Shown here one piece after another: positions 45,699 through 58,600 of a stretch of 64,000 nt of DNA. The DNA is from Anagrus nilaparvatae. Taxonomy: Eukaryota > Arthropoda > Insecta > Hymenoptera > Mymaridae. Where the stretch lies: NCBI GenBank assembly GCA_022575985.1, contig JAKSXM010000137.1, positions 15,580,001 through 15,644,000 on the forward strand. Reading direction: 5' to 3'. Within the stretch, counting starts at the first letter, position 1. Each line of letters begins with the position of its first letter. A program made the translations under genes and the position numbers. The notes beneath the pieces were generated by a model. The model was not told the DNA's origin. It worked only from the letters and a program-made list of their open reading frames with translations, and made no database searches.

Positions 45699-47550
45699 AT
45701 GGCGGCATCCACTAGTGATTCTGTGGATGACCGGAGTTCGTGTAAAATTTTAATTATTGGAGCTGGTATGGCTGGTATTTCAGCAGCTAATCACTTGATA
45801 AAAAATGCTGAACCAGATTTTTTAATTGTTGAAGCTTTAAATAGAATCGGTGGACGTATTGTTTCTATAAATGTTGGTCAGTGTAACCTATAGCCAGGCT
45901 AAAAGTTTTATTTTATATCTTATATACCTATTTATAAAAGCTTTTTTTAGGCCAAGAAAAAGCAGAGCTTGGAGCAAATTGGATTCATGGTGTATTAGGT
46001 AATCCAATTTTTGAGTTGGCAATGGCAAATTCTCTTGTCGACTTAGCAAGTATTCCTAGACCACATAAAGTAGTGGCTGCTTTAGAAAATGGAAAACAAA
46101 TATCATTTTCAATTTTAAAAGAAATTTATGAAGCCTACATTACATTTCTTAAAAGATGCGAAGAGTATTTTTCAAGTTCATATACACCACCTGATAATAT
46201 AAATAGTGTCGGGGAACACATGGCTTTAGAAATTGATTTATATTTATCACCATTATCATTAGAAGATAGAAAAATAAGACAACTTCTTTTTGATTGCTTA
46301 TTAAAAAGAGAAACTTGTATTACTGGCTGTGATAGTATGAATGAAATTGATTTACTAGAAATGGGATCTTATACTGAATTGCAAGGTGGTAATATTACTT
46401 TACCAGATGGATATAGTTCTATTTTAAAACCAGTTTCCAAACATATACCAAAAAACAAATTACTTTTAGGACATGTTGTTAAAAAAATAAGGCAAGTAAT
46501 AGTAAGGGATATAAAGTTATAATATACCAAATGCAAAGCTTTACAGAGCCTGAGGTGCGTAGCTCTGAACTGTGACTGCATTTGGTAAAATAAACATTTA
46601 TATCACAAGCTTCATAAATAATTTTATTTAAAAAGTGTGTAAAAGTAACTTTTACGTACGCTGTTAAATAAAGTAATTTTATCAAAAATTTTTAAATTAA
46701 TCTTGACTTTTCTTAAAGGTGGAATATTGTTGAAGAATCAACTGATGAAAAAGATAATTCTTCCAAGAGCAATAGTAAAAAAATAAAAGTTTATTGTGAT
46801 AATGGAAAAGAGATAACTGCAGAACAGGTTATTTGCACATTGCCATTAGGAGTTTTAAAAAAAGAGGCTCAAGTCATGTTTGAACCTTCTTTACCTGCAG
46901 AAAAATTAGAAGCTATTGATAAGCTATTATTTGGAACTGTTGATAAAATTATCTTACAATATGAAAGACCATTTTTAAATTCAGATATTTCAGAAATAAT
47001 GCTCCTATGGAATGACAGAGATCTAAGTGAAGAAGAAAAAAATGATTTATCAAAAACTTGGTTTCGAAAAATTTATTCTTTTTCAAAAATTTCTGATACT
47101 CTTTTACTTGGTTGGATATCTGGAAAGGCTGCAGAATACATGGAAACATTAAGTATAGAACAAGTATCAGAAAAATGTACAACGATTCTTAGAAAGTTTC
47201 TTAATGATCCATTTATTCCATTACCAAAGGAATGTATTAAAACAACTTGGCATTCTCAAAAATTTACATGTGGTTCTTACATGTCTATGGCGGTTGGCGC
47301 AAGTCAATTAGATATAGAAATTTTAGCAGAGCCTATAACAAGTTCAAAAGATTCATCAAAAGTAAAGCTAGTTTTTGCTGGTGAACATACTCATTCTTCT
47401 TTTTATAGTACTGTACATGGAGCTTACTTAAGTGGGAGAACTGCTGCACAAACTGTTTTAGAATCTAGAAGATGGGAAAAACAACCATCGCTTAGTTGTG
47501 ATAATACAAGTGATCTCAGTTCCTGGATACAAGGAATTTCTATAAACTAA
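45699..47550 (+). CDS. FAD-dependent polyamine oxidase (spermine or N1-acetylpolyamine oxidase)
   Basis: Flavin amine oxidase that back-converts polyamines, releasing hydrogen peroxide and an aldehyde. Three exons: 45699-45876, 45951-46491 and 46719-47550 (516 aa). The dinucleotide-binding motif is IIGAGMAG (Gly 21, 23, 26), then the acidic VEALNRIGGR. GANWIHG (67-73) is typical of PAOX/SMOX. The C-terminal FAD-binding block is LVFAGEHTHSSFYSTVHGAY. WFRKIYSF and KTTWHSQKFTCGSYMS also match the family. The start at 45699 (GGACATGG) has the better context than an in-frame ATG 14 codons upstream. It ends ISIN, so it lacks the peroxisomal signal of mammalian PAOX; a cytosolic location is inferred. 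The second intron is GC-AG. Choosing between PAOX and SMOX is not possible from sequence alone. Confidence 0.92.
46492..46718 (+). other. GC-AG intron in the polyamine oxidase gene
   Basis: The donor is ATAAG|GCAAGT and the acceptor CTTAAAG|GTGG. Joining gives KKIRWNIVEES in frame, with the IxW match to PAOX. Using the GT four bases downstream instead gives an early stop. The intron also holds a 63-bp hairpin (46525-46587). Confidence 0.88.
46525..46587. repeat. 63-bp imperfect hairpin inside the oxidase intron
   Basis: TACCAAATGCA and TGCATTTGGTA close the outer stem perfectly. CAGAGC and GCTCTG form an inner stem around a small loop, with an internal mismatch loop of about nine bases per side. 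It may be a tiny MITE or a structured intronic RNA. Confidence 0.5.
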
Positions 47551-50043
47551 AAGATATTATAATTTTTAATAGTTGCTTATTTATTTATGTAAATGGTTAA
47601 GAGCGAGTGTAATTTTATTAGTATATGCTTGTGTAAATACAAAATATATAACGACTGTTTTGCAATATTGTATATATATATAAATAAATATATCTCGTTG
47701 AAATAAGAATACATGTAAACATGAATTCAAAAATGGAATGAAAGAATCAAAAAATTGTTAAATAATCAAGTGAGTGAAATATTGTTGTTACCACAATTCA
47801 TAATTTGTGAAAATGATCTAGTCTAAATATTTTTTTGCATTACTTTAACTGTTTTGTATGTAAAAGTGTGTATTATCAAGTGCAATCATTTTATTTATAT
47901 TCAAACTATTGCATTAATTGTATAATTATTTATATATTTTTTTATTATTCAAAAGCAGTATTATGTGTTTTTTAAAAAATAACAAAAATAAAATAAAATA
48001 AATTTTCTTTTATTATTATGGCATAAAAATATAATTTTATACAATAATTTAATTTTGAAAAAAAAAAAATTACATCAAATAAAAAGTACAATTTTTTATT
48101 ATTTTGCTCAAGTACTTTGAAGTAGCGTTATACACTCACCTAATACGTAATAACAAATTTTTTTAATAGACATTTGATTTTTCTTATTAAAATACAGATT
48201 CCTTATTATTTAAATATAAAAAAATTAATTTTTTAATTAAAACATGAACATAAAATATAAAATAAAAAGTTAATTTTAAAAATTTATAGTTCTACATACA
48301 ATTAATTTGTATATATTTTATTGGAATATAACGTAATACCTGTAACTTATTTTTTTAATTTTATCATTAAACTTTTTTTTTCTTTGTTTTTTTAATGAAT
48401 TTTTTTTCAGCTTAAAAAAAAGTTTATTATAAAATTTTAACTGAAAAATAGAGAAAAAAAAATTAGTCTCTTTTATTTTCAACAACATTAAATACTTGTT
48501 TAAAAGTGATTTAGAAAAAAAAAATTCCTTACTTATTATATAAAAGTGTTTCCAATTGAAAAATTTATTTTAATACATTTGAAGTATTCAGTCATTTAAA
48601 ACTGAGTATTTGTTACTTTTTGTAAGGGGTATTTATAGTTAAAATCAACACATCGAAATTCTAAAAAAAAATATTTTTCCTTTTTTTCATAATTTTTAGA
48701 TTTTTTGTGAAAATTTCAAAGCGATTCGAATTTTTCCAAAATTATAGGGACAAATGGGCATTAAAATAGATTTCAAGGTATCATTTTTATTTGTTAAATA
48801 ACTTTTAAAAAAAATGTTGAAATAAAATATAAAAATAGATGAAAATAAGCTGCTGTTAATTTTGAAAATTTAAATCATTAGAAGTAATATCAGTGTATAG
48901 TTTTGAAATACTAAATAAAAATCAATTTTAAAATAAATCAAAAATTCAAAATTTTTTCAATATGTTGATTCTATAGCTGAAAATACCACAATAATTGTTT
49001 GCATGTTAATTCATCATCACAAGAATATAATCAACTTTCATACAATGTAACTAATTAAATACGTACTATCATGAATATTTAGGCATTTTTTCAATTGACA
49101 AGTTTAAAAAAAATGGTTTATACATTATTAACAAAATTATATACTATATACGAATTTTTAAAGAGAAAAATATAATATATATTTATAGCTACCAGAGCTA
49201 AAACATTCTTTTTATACAGCCATTATTGTTATTCTTAATAAGCAAGTTTAGTGCACATGAGAGATTAATATAATCAATAGTTTTATTATTTACACGTCAT
49301 ATATGTTCAAAAATTACTAATTGAAATATTTATTATTCATTTATATATAAAATAATAAATGGCTGTTTATACTTGATTCATCAACATAAAAAAAATTAAG
49401 ATTATGGCAATAGTTTTTTTTCTTCAAATTTTCGAATGGCATAATTTTGAAAAACTAGCATGTAATTTTAAAGTTTTTTTTTTAGTGATTAAAAATACAG
49501 GTATGACATTATATTTTGAGGTAGACTAAGTTATGACACACTGTACTGTGTGTATCTTTAAAGACAGACATTGAACTTATTATAAATTAAGCTAAGAAAA
49601 TTAATCATTAATCATAAAAAATAAAAATAGGTATAAAAAGTTTTCTTTAAAAAAAATTTAATTATAAGAAAATTAGAACCCAAAACAACTCTGATTTATT
49701 TTGATTATTGCCTTTAAATATATTTTTCTCTTTTGCAAAAATGTCTGTCATTTTAAACTTTTATTTACAGTTAATGCTCTAAAATTTAATTACAAGTATT
49801 TTTATATTACTATTTGTAATTAAAATGTATTTAAATATACAAATTTTTATTTTTTTATTTACACAAATTTAACTTTGCGAAAAATTATAAATTTCATTTT
49901 AACCCAAGTTTCTTAATATTTAAATAATCACTTACAATATTTGTCAAGGCTTATGAGCCCATGAGTTTTTATATTTTGCGTTTTTTAAATCATTTATTAT
50001 ACTTAAACATCCAGAAAATCATTTAATCACTTAATTATAAACA
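47551..50043. other. Convergent spacer between the oxidase and REPTOR genes
   Basis: 2.5 kb of AT-rich DNA containing both 3' UTRs; AATAAA motifs lie near 47681 on the plus strand. I could support no gene, structural RNA or clear terminal repeat here. Confidence 0.45.
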
Positions 50044-52154
50044 CTAAATTTCTTCTTCTATTCCTCCATCAGGAACTCCACCTTTTACTTTGTCCAAGAC
50101 TTTATTAACAAAATCAGTTGAGTGACTTGCTATCCTTATTTCTGTAAAATAATATTAATATTAGTATTAATTAATTTTTTATTTAGCAATGAAAAATTAT
50201 AAATTTTTACTAGTTGAATTTTTATAAATTTTATCCATTTGTTGAGAAAGTTCTTTTTGCGCTTCAGGGTTAGTTTCAGTCATTTTAGCACACAATATTT
50301 GTTTTGCTTGAACAATTCCATCGATAAGCCGCTCTGAAAATAATTTATTTTGAATATACTAAATTTAAAAAAAAAAGATAAAAAAATGTTTTAATTACTG
50401 TGCTCCTGTTCCAATCCATGTAGTTTTATTTTATTGGCTTCATGCTGAGCCTTTTTTTTTAACCTGCAGGCTCTAGAAGCCAATTTATTTTTTTCTTTTC
50501 TTGTTTTTGGTCGCACTGGAAATGGTAATTCAGAAACTGGTGTCATATCATTAATTATACGTGAAAGTTTATCTAATTCTTTGCCGATACTGTGTAACTT
50601 TTTTGGATTTGGAGTCAAATCATTTCCATCCCCTTTTCTGGCTTTACCGCTATGTTTTATACCTCGTAAAGCACAATCAGGACTAAATACAGGATCAGTT
50701 GCTTCATTTAAAACATGTGGGTCTTCTAGACGTACTTTTGCGACTAATCGCTGACCTTTTGGTCCTTTTGCTTGTACGTTATACTGCCAAAAGTATTTTT
50801 CTCTCTTTTGTTGCTTTGACAATTTTGAATCTCCTACACTTGAACGAGATGCAGATTCTTCATTATCACTACCACCTGAATCTTAAATTTTTTTATTAAT
50901 TAACTAATAAATTTTTAAATGTATAAATTAACAAATAAATAAATAAATGATTATAAAATGCATTTTTAGTTTAAAATACAAACTTACTATTATCACTACT
51001 GTAATCATCATAATGATCACTGTCGTCATCGCTATCTTCATAAAAATCATCATGACTTAAAGTATCTTTTGTGTCAAATGTACCCAAGGGATTTGGACTA
51101 AGTGCTCCTCCAGTACTTAAACTACTTGTAGAGCCAGCTTCGTTACTTTTACCTAAACTTCCTGTACTCAATAAATGAGGTCTAGGTTCTCTTCTGGCCC
51201 AAATTTGTTCCAGGCCCATAGATTGAGTAGGGGCTGACATGGACAGTCTAGACATTTTATTATTCTTGTTAGAGTCTGTTATGATTTCCATCTGGCTGTG
51301 TGCAGGACTATTTTGAATAAATTCTCCTTTTCTCATTAATAATTCATGTAACGTTGACTGGGCAAATGGTTTGACAACTACAGGATGAGGGGAAGTTGAA
51401 GAGCTTGCAGTAGAGCTGTCTATTAATACAAAAGAATCATTTTCAGCTAGAAACCATAAAAAATCAAATGTTATTTATGTAAAAAATTGGTAATAGTATA
51501 AATAAATTTATTAATACCTGATAGATTACTAATTCCTGGAACAGGACTAAAAGTTGGAGGACTAACACCTTCTACCTGATCAATAAATCCTATAGCTCCA
51601 TTAAAGCTTGATGGATACTGGCTTAAACAATTTCGATACATTTGATTTTGTTGTGGGAAACTATTTGGAGCAAGAGTGCCCATGTTATTTGTAAGAAAAG
51701 AATTAGTTCCTGATAACATATCAATAGATGGTCTTAAAGGTTGAATAGTTTCTTCTGGTAATAGCAAGTCATCAAAATTTAAATCACCAAGTATTGTATC
51801 ATCATTAGCATTTAATTCAGCTAATGTTGGGCCCTGTATTAAGTCTGCTTTATCAACTTGAAAAATATCATCATCTTCCATTTTAAAAGATACATCTAAT
51901 GGATCTATCATTTCTATTTTATAAGTGGGTTCTATCAAGTCTGATCTATCACCCCATATTGCTGTGTTTGTCAAGGGCGATGGAGAAAATTGATCGTAAA
52001 CTCCACTTTGACTACCACGATGACCTCCAGGAATAGGCACAGAAGCTGTTGCTGGACCATTTGCAAATGATAAACTAGGTTCTTGTTTAACTAAGGTATC
52101 CATTGCATTGCAACCTATTTCTAAGAGAAAATCAGAATGCAAAGGATCACCCAT
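50044..52154 (-). CDS. REPTOR: bZIP transcription factor CREBRF/REPTOR
   Basis: In Drosophila REPTOR is held in the cytoplasm by TORC1 phosphorylation and drives starvation genes when TORC1 falls; human CREBRF is the counterpart. Five exons: 51518-52154, 50988-51446, 50399-50881, 50211-50333 and 50044-50141 (599 aa; human CREBRF 639). The diagnostic block is [33 protein letters not shown], then the basic region [20 protein letters not shown] and a short zipper running into exon 4. The last exon gives [12 protein letters not shown], matching human SEFVNQVLEK. Exons 1-2 hold acidic, Ser-rich probable activation segments ([38 protein letters not shown]), with many SP sites that TORC1 or proline-directed kinases could use (inferred). 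Exon joins all close in phase. Confidence 0.93.
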
Positions 52155-53906
52155 TTTGTTGTTTTATTTTGAATTTTGAAAAGATTCTTTTAAATTTCTT
52201 TATTTAATTTTTTCGCGTTTTTAACTTTAATGATATAACTAATTTTCACTTCTACCTGATCATTATTTACAAGTTTTTTCTCCTCTCCCACCATATTTTA
52301 AAACATAAACTGGAGAGTGCATTATTATATACCTATATGTATTTATTATTATAAAGTCATAACACACACTAGACTAACACAAACATAGACAGCTGTTCAT
52401 TCGACAAGAATCTGCACGCTGTAAACAAAGCACGCTTCTTGTATATATTTGCAATATACTCTTTTATTATTATTGTATATACAATCTATATTTTTCTGAT
52501 TCTTGGCGAATCCAACTTCTCTTTTATAATATATGCTCTTGTAAAATGTTTCCAGATAGTGACAAAGAAAATGTAAATCAAAGCAGATGTTTGTAAAGAA
52601 AAATCAAGCTTCTTTTATTACTTGTATTTTTTAAAAGCACACAATCACTGTTATTAGAAAAATTTATTTAGCTCCAATTTTTTGACAAAAACACGATAAA
52701 ATGATGACGGCAAACGAAATGCTTTAACGTTTCTTCTTCCTCTCCTACACACTCACAAAACTGTATATACTTTATATATTATTACAGGCTTCTTTCTTTT
52801 TTCATATTACAAAAAAAAAAATTATTTTAATGCACACACAACAGTACTTTTATCATTAAACACTATACTTTTCTCTCTTGTTTTTCTTAAATTCCACAAG
52901 TATATAAGAAAGAGTTTATTATTACTATACAAACAAAAAATTTTTTTATACACGAATAGTATATCAACAAGAGGAAATAATTATTGATATATTATACATA
53001 TTTGTAGATAATAGATAAAATCGTGTGACTTTTATTGATGACTGCTCTAAAACAAAAATATGTATATCTAAATTAAAGATAATTATTATACTTAATTATA
53101 ATATGATATAAAAAAAACGTAATGATGATAATATATATGATGATGAAGCACGTTGCAGTTTTATTATTATTATTTAACTTAAAGTTTTTACATACTAGCT
53201 TAACATTTATGGACCGATACTATTCGAAGACTGGGGGGGTGATTATTTTTTTTTCTGTTCTGGAGACATCAGCACGCGCGCATGGGTTTTTTTTCACGAT
53301 GAGCGTGCGTGGCGCGCGCGAGAACTTTATATTATTACAAATACATATGTAAATATGATTTGTTTGTGTGAGTTATAAATAATTTTATTTTATCATTATT
53401 TTTTGTAATCGTATACGTAATTAAATGAGTTTATCTGAAGTCTGTACTCTGTACCCATAAATATTATGGATAATCATGTGATAATATTTTAAATTAATTA
53501 ATCATCACTCTATTTTATGATTTTTAAAGCCAATGAAAAAACTTGTAGATATTACATCATTTTTAATGTAAATGTAAACAATGTGTAGCATGAAAATGTT
53601 TATTTTTTTTGTTAGATTTGGAGACTTGCGCAAACGTGAAAAACGGAGAATGCGAGCTCCACTTTGGCTCCACTATTCATGTAAAATAATTAATACAATT
53701 CATTAAAATTTATTTACCGTGGAATAATAGTTTTAAATTAAAAAAATCCATAATAAATATTATTATACATTGTAAAAATTATAATACCACTGTTTTTATT
53801 AAACAACTAACTGTAGAGGAATAATTACATGGTGGAATAATAAATTCACCTGTGTTTATAATATATATCATGTTAATTTTTAATTTATTTATTTTTTTAT
53901 GATTTT
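52155..53906. promoter_or_regulatory. REPTOR 5' region and promoter
   Basis: Upstream of the minus-strand start at 52154. A short GC-rich patch at 53230-53330 (GCACGCGCGCATGG, GTGGCGCGCGCGAG) is the best candidate CpG-type core promoter. The span between would then be 5' UTR and possibly a 5' intron. The plus-strand frame at 53122-53352 is judged spurious. Confidence 0.4.
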
Positions 53907-53914
53907 ATTTTCTT
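53907..53914. repeat. Target-site duplication, left copy (ATTTTCTT)
   Basis: Eight bases directly abutting the left terminal repeat of the P-like element, identical to those after its right end at 61186-61193. An 8-bp duplication is the signature of P-superfamily (and hAT) insertion. Confidence 0.9.
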
Positions 53915-53944
53915 TAGAGTTCTTTCCCAGAGTTGTGCGGATCT
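53915..53944 (+). repeat. Left terminal inverted repeat of the P-like element
   Basis: 30 bp, identical to the reverse complement of 61156-61185. It begins TAGAG and ends GTGCGGATCT. Confidence 0.93.
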
Positions 53945-54329
53945 CGGTGCACGTTTTGATTGGCCGAGTCGTTTTGGTCGAAACCGGAGGCGGAAGCGAT
54001 ATTTAAAGCGCGTAAATTTTAAATAAAAAATGTAAAATATATGAAATATAACTAAATTTTATTTACAAAATAAGTAAATGGTCTTTAAATGTTAAATTAT
54101 TAAAAAAATAAATTTTTTTGAACAAAACTATAATAAAATATATTAAAATCATAAATTAAATTGACTTACTACCGTAAAAAATATTATATGTTTTTTATTG
54201 TTTGTACCATTAAGAATATTACAATCACATTAAAATAATTTTTAAGAATAATAAAATTATAAAAATAATATATAATTATTATATATAATACATAAATAAA
54301 CAGGTTAATTCAGGTTTTGAATATACGCG

Positions 54330-54485
54330 AAGACGAGTTTATATTAAGTTTATTTAAAATTAGAGAATAACGCAATGGCTCAATCGTTAAAGTCGCTGTC
54401 TCTTTTGGTGCCGTTAACTCTATTAGTATTTTAGCTTGCGGTTCAAATCCCAAATTCTTATATTTTTTTTTTTTTTTTTTTTTTA
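54330..54485 (+). other. tRNA-like Pol III module in the left subterminal region
   Basis: After GAAGACGAGTTTATAT, the sequence TGGCTCAATCG (54375) resembles a tRNA A box and GGTTCAAATCC (54440-54450) matches the B box. A T-run of about 22 follows at 54463-54484. The cloverleaf does not close: acceptor and T-stem pairings fail. It is therefore a tRNA-derived or Pol III promoter-like sequence, not a functional tRNA gene. Confidence 0.55.
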
Positions 54486-55651
54486 ATTTTATTTAAAGAA
54501 ATGAAATGAAATTTATTTTAAAATAAAATAATTTATTTTAAAATATATTTAATTTTTTTTTAAAGTAAAAAAATAAAAAAAATATATACTACCTTATTGG
54601 ATTATATACATATATTTTAATTAAAATAAAAGAAATAAAATTTTATTTTTAACTTTTGTTTGATAAATAATTTAATAAGTTTTACCATCTTAAATGAAAT
54701 TTTAAGGAGAGAATAATTTTTAAATTTACAAATAATTATGTTCAATAAACAAATGAGAATGTAATTTTTTTTGTAATATCTGCTTTTTTCAGGATATAAT
54801 TTTTTCATAGTTAAAAAAATAAGGATTTGGTGATTTACTATTTTCAAAGTTTTAAAGTTCAATAGATTTTTTTTTTAAATTTATATAATTTTATAACTTT
54901 AGTAAAATAATCACTCTATTACTTATGATATTAAAAATTTTTTGTTTACAACATTCACGAAATAAAATAAAATAAATGAATAAGATCTTGCTTTTCAGCT
55001 TTAAAATATTCAATCAGATTATCAAATTTTTTCTACATTTTGAAATTGTTTATTTTATTCCAAATTTGACCCTAAGTTTTCTATATTCAAAATTTTTACT
55101 CTCATATCCTAATTTTTTGCAACTTATTTTATTTTTTGTAGATAAAAAAATATATTTTACAAATCTTAAACAATAAAGAATTAAAAGATGTTAATTAAGT
55201 ATTTGTTTTTTATTTTTTATAAATATTGTAACTATTTATATGAATATTAAATTTACATTAATAAAAATATCATTACATTTTATTATAAAATAACTTGAAT
55301 GCTTTGTATATATTATAGGTTTCACAATTTAGACTTTATTGTATTACATAAAAATAAATTCTAAATCTTAATTATACATAATAAAATTACATAAAAAATA
55401 TAAATACTTTTTAATTTCTTTCAAGGCAGAAAGTATTGGTATTTTTATACAGTATTATATTAAAAAAAATAATAAAAACCATAACAATAACGTGATTGTT
55501 AATATTGACCATTATCTAAAATGTAAAATTTAATAATATAATTTATAGAACTTATAAAGACATAAATTAAAAGATATGAAATAAAATATAAATATTTAAG
55601 AAAATAATAATTGCAAATAAAATATTCAAAGGAATTTATTATAACAAGCAA
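54486..55651. other. Noncoding 3' flank inside the P-like element
   Basis: Very AT-rich spacer between the left tRNA-like module and the transposase stop codon, probably including its 3' UTR. Short frames at 54617-54862 and 54976-55176 show no coding character. Confidence 0.5.
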
Positions 55652-58600
55652 TTACTTCACAATCGCATGCATTGCCTGGCTCTTACTACTGTAAACCACT
55701 GGATTTGTGGTTTCATCTATAGACCGATAACGTGATTTTATATTAACGCGAACTCGATAATACGTTTTATTTATTTTTAGTAATAATTTATGACAATTAG
55801 GGATATCCCGAGTAAACGGTATTTGTGTAAATTTTTGGATAAAAAATTTTCGTAAATCGAGTTTTTCATCTTTGCAAGCGTTATCATAAAAAGCTAAAAA
55901 TACAAATTCCATTTCCATAAAAAAAGAGTATACATCTGGAAAAACAAAAATAAGATTTTTATATTTTTTTGCACGAATAATTGTCAAAAGTGCAGCATCA
56001 AAATTTAAGAGTGGTTCATAAGAACCGACAGTATTTATGCATTTTTCGCAAATGCTTTGTCCAGCTATGATTGATTGTATTGTATACCCTGCCAAATAAT
56101 AAATAACATTTCTCTTTTTAAAATCAAAAGTGTATCTAACAATTGATGGAAGAATATGCCCTCCAATAGCATTATCTGGCTGATTTACAGTATCAGATTT
56201 TTTTTTCTTTTTATTTTTCAACAAAATTTCAAAAAAGTCTGACACTAATTGTCTGCTGTCATTATCATAATTACTGCTTTTTATGTTTTTCATATACCTA
56301 GCCATCATTATCAACTTCAAACTATTTTTAAATTGAACTGCGTTTGGAATAACCGATTTCATTCTAATTTCTGAGAAAACATTTTCCAAGCAATCTTGGC
56401 TTAATCTTGACGTATAAAATAACTCTAAACCACGTTGAGTCAATAAATAATTTGATAAGTCTATAACAGTTTGGGTTGATAACATAGCAGAAGTTTGGAA
56501 TGGCTTCCATAGCCCCTTAGATCCTACTTTAAGGGAACTAAAAATTTGTATGGCTTTCTTAAGAAAGTCGATAGTATCTAAATATTGATCAAGGTATTTG
56601 AAACCTAATGCTAACTTCGAATTTCTATTACACATGACTCTAAACCACTCATTAATAAAATCAATAAACCAAGCTGTTGTCAATCGTTCGTCGTTCGGGT
56701 TTCCAATTGCTAAAAACTCCATTGAAGAACTCACTTGAGGATGAAAAGTTCGCACTGCATTTCCTACTCTCATTTTTTGAAAATGGCTGTTTTTCAAAAA
56801 TTCTTCTTTTAGTTTTGGTGCTACTTTTAGCTCTTCATTTTTATCGATGTCTGTTATCTCTAAAAAATGTGAATGTTTAGCAGTATCTGACGGCAAATTG
56901 AATTCTTTAATAAAAGATTCATCAATTTTAATTATTTTATTGTTGATTAATGAAGCTTTTATATTTTTTAAGCAGTGAGGAACATCAGGGGTAAAGAATA
57001 ATTTCCTGTTTGAATCACATGGATGTACTACATAATTTTTAATGTTGAATGATGACCATGGATTAGCATAAATTTTAAAAGCAGCCCATAAGCCTTGATT
57101 GGGACCGGACATGTCCGAAGTTACATTATGGACTCTTAAGCCTATCTCTTCAGCTCTTGTAATTATCTCAATAATAATAGGTTTTAATTGCGATCCTACC
57201 ATATTTTTACTTGTAAAATGGAAAGCTACAGGTTGCTTCCATTTTTTGTTTAAGCCTGCCAGCATGAAAACAAGAGCATTTTCTGCTGGTTTGTTTTTAT
57301 CTTCTCCGGGTAAAGTTACTTTACCAAAAAAAGTACAAGTTGAAGGATCATAGATATCAGTTCCTGAAGTTACGCACATTTCATCAGCAATTAACGTACA
57401 GTCTTCTTGAAAATCTGGATTTTTAGAATCAACTTTGACTTTTAAGAAATCGAAAACTTCATAGCATATACCAGGTTTTAATTTTAAATTTTCTAATTTT
57501 TCAGTCAAAGTACGAGTTGAAGGAAATGGATAACCAAATCTCAGTAATTCTTCGTAACCTGTTGTTCCACAAGCAAATTTGAGTTTGAAAGCGTCAAGAA
57601 AAGTTTCCTTGCTGTAATTTACTCTTTTTTTTAAACCACACAACTTTTCTATTTGGTCTCGATTAAAAATTTGGTTCAATACGTCATATGTACGCAACTT
57701 TTCCATATCTCGCTCTAAATTATTAATTTTATCATTAGCATTTTTTAACTTTATTCTTACATCTATATGCGCTTTTCTTTTTCGCAAAAAAGCATTCAAT
57801 AATTTTTTATATTTTTTATCTAATTCTGTAAATTCCTCTTTAAAATTAAAATTTTCTGCATTTTCAATCTCTACAATCGCTTCAATATTAGAATTAGAAT
57901 TACCACTATTTGCCCCTAAGATTTCATTGAGCTCTTCGCTTTCCTCAGTTTCCATCTCTTCAATCATACGCTGGTTTTGAAGCTCCTCTGATTTATTAGC
58001 AACCGATTGATGATATTCTATGCTTTGGTATACTTGACACGAATGGCCTGGTTCTATAGAAAAAAATTTGTTTTATTAAAACAAATCATGGGAGAAAAAA
58101 AGTTTTAATAATATTTTTCTAATGCCGTTTAACCGCGCTTTATGCATATTTTTGCTTTTTAAATGCATAAAGCGCGGATAAACGATGGTAATAGAATAGG
58201 TCGATTGGGACTGCATAATGGTTTATATACTGATAAAAATCAGTTCAATAACCATGCTTTTACATTTTTCGCCCAATAATAAACTATTTAAAATAAAAAT
58301 TTCAGTTAAAAAAGAGCGGATAAACGGCGGTAGATGATTTTGAATTTTCGGGTATTAGAAACTGGTCCAGGAGATTTTCTAAAAAATTAAATATATGGTT
58401 TTTTAATTCACCAGGACTATAAAAAAAAAATTTAAGGATGGTATATTTTTTTATGCTCAAAAAACCAATTTCCGAAAAATTCAAAATTATATTTTAGGGT
58501 CTTAAAGGAGTCCTAAGCAGATCTGGTCCTAAGGGCCCAAAAAAAATTTTTATGAATATTGGTGAAATTTCAAGTTTTTTCAGTCTACGAGCAGAACATT

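Noticed and set aside
46525..46587. A microRNA precursor or mirtron
   Set aside because: The stem is interrupted by a large internal loop where a mature miRNA would lie; small-RNA data would be needed.
53122..53352. Plus-strand 76-codon frame upstream of REPTOR
   Set aside because: Starts in AT-repeat sequence and crosses the GC-rich promoter patch; no recognisable domain.
54370..54460. A functional tRNA gene
   Set aside because: A and B boxes are present but the acceptor, D- and T-stems do not pair; described as tRNA-like only.
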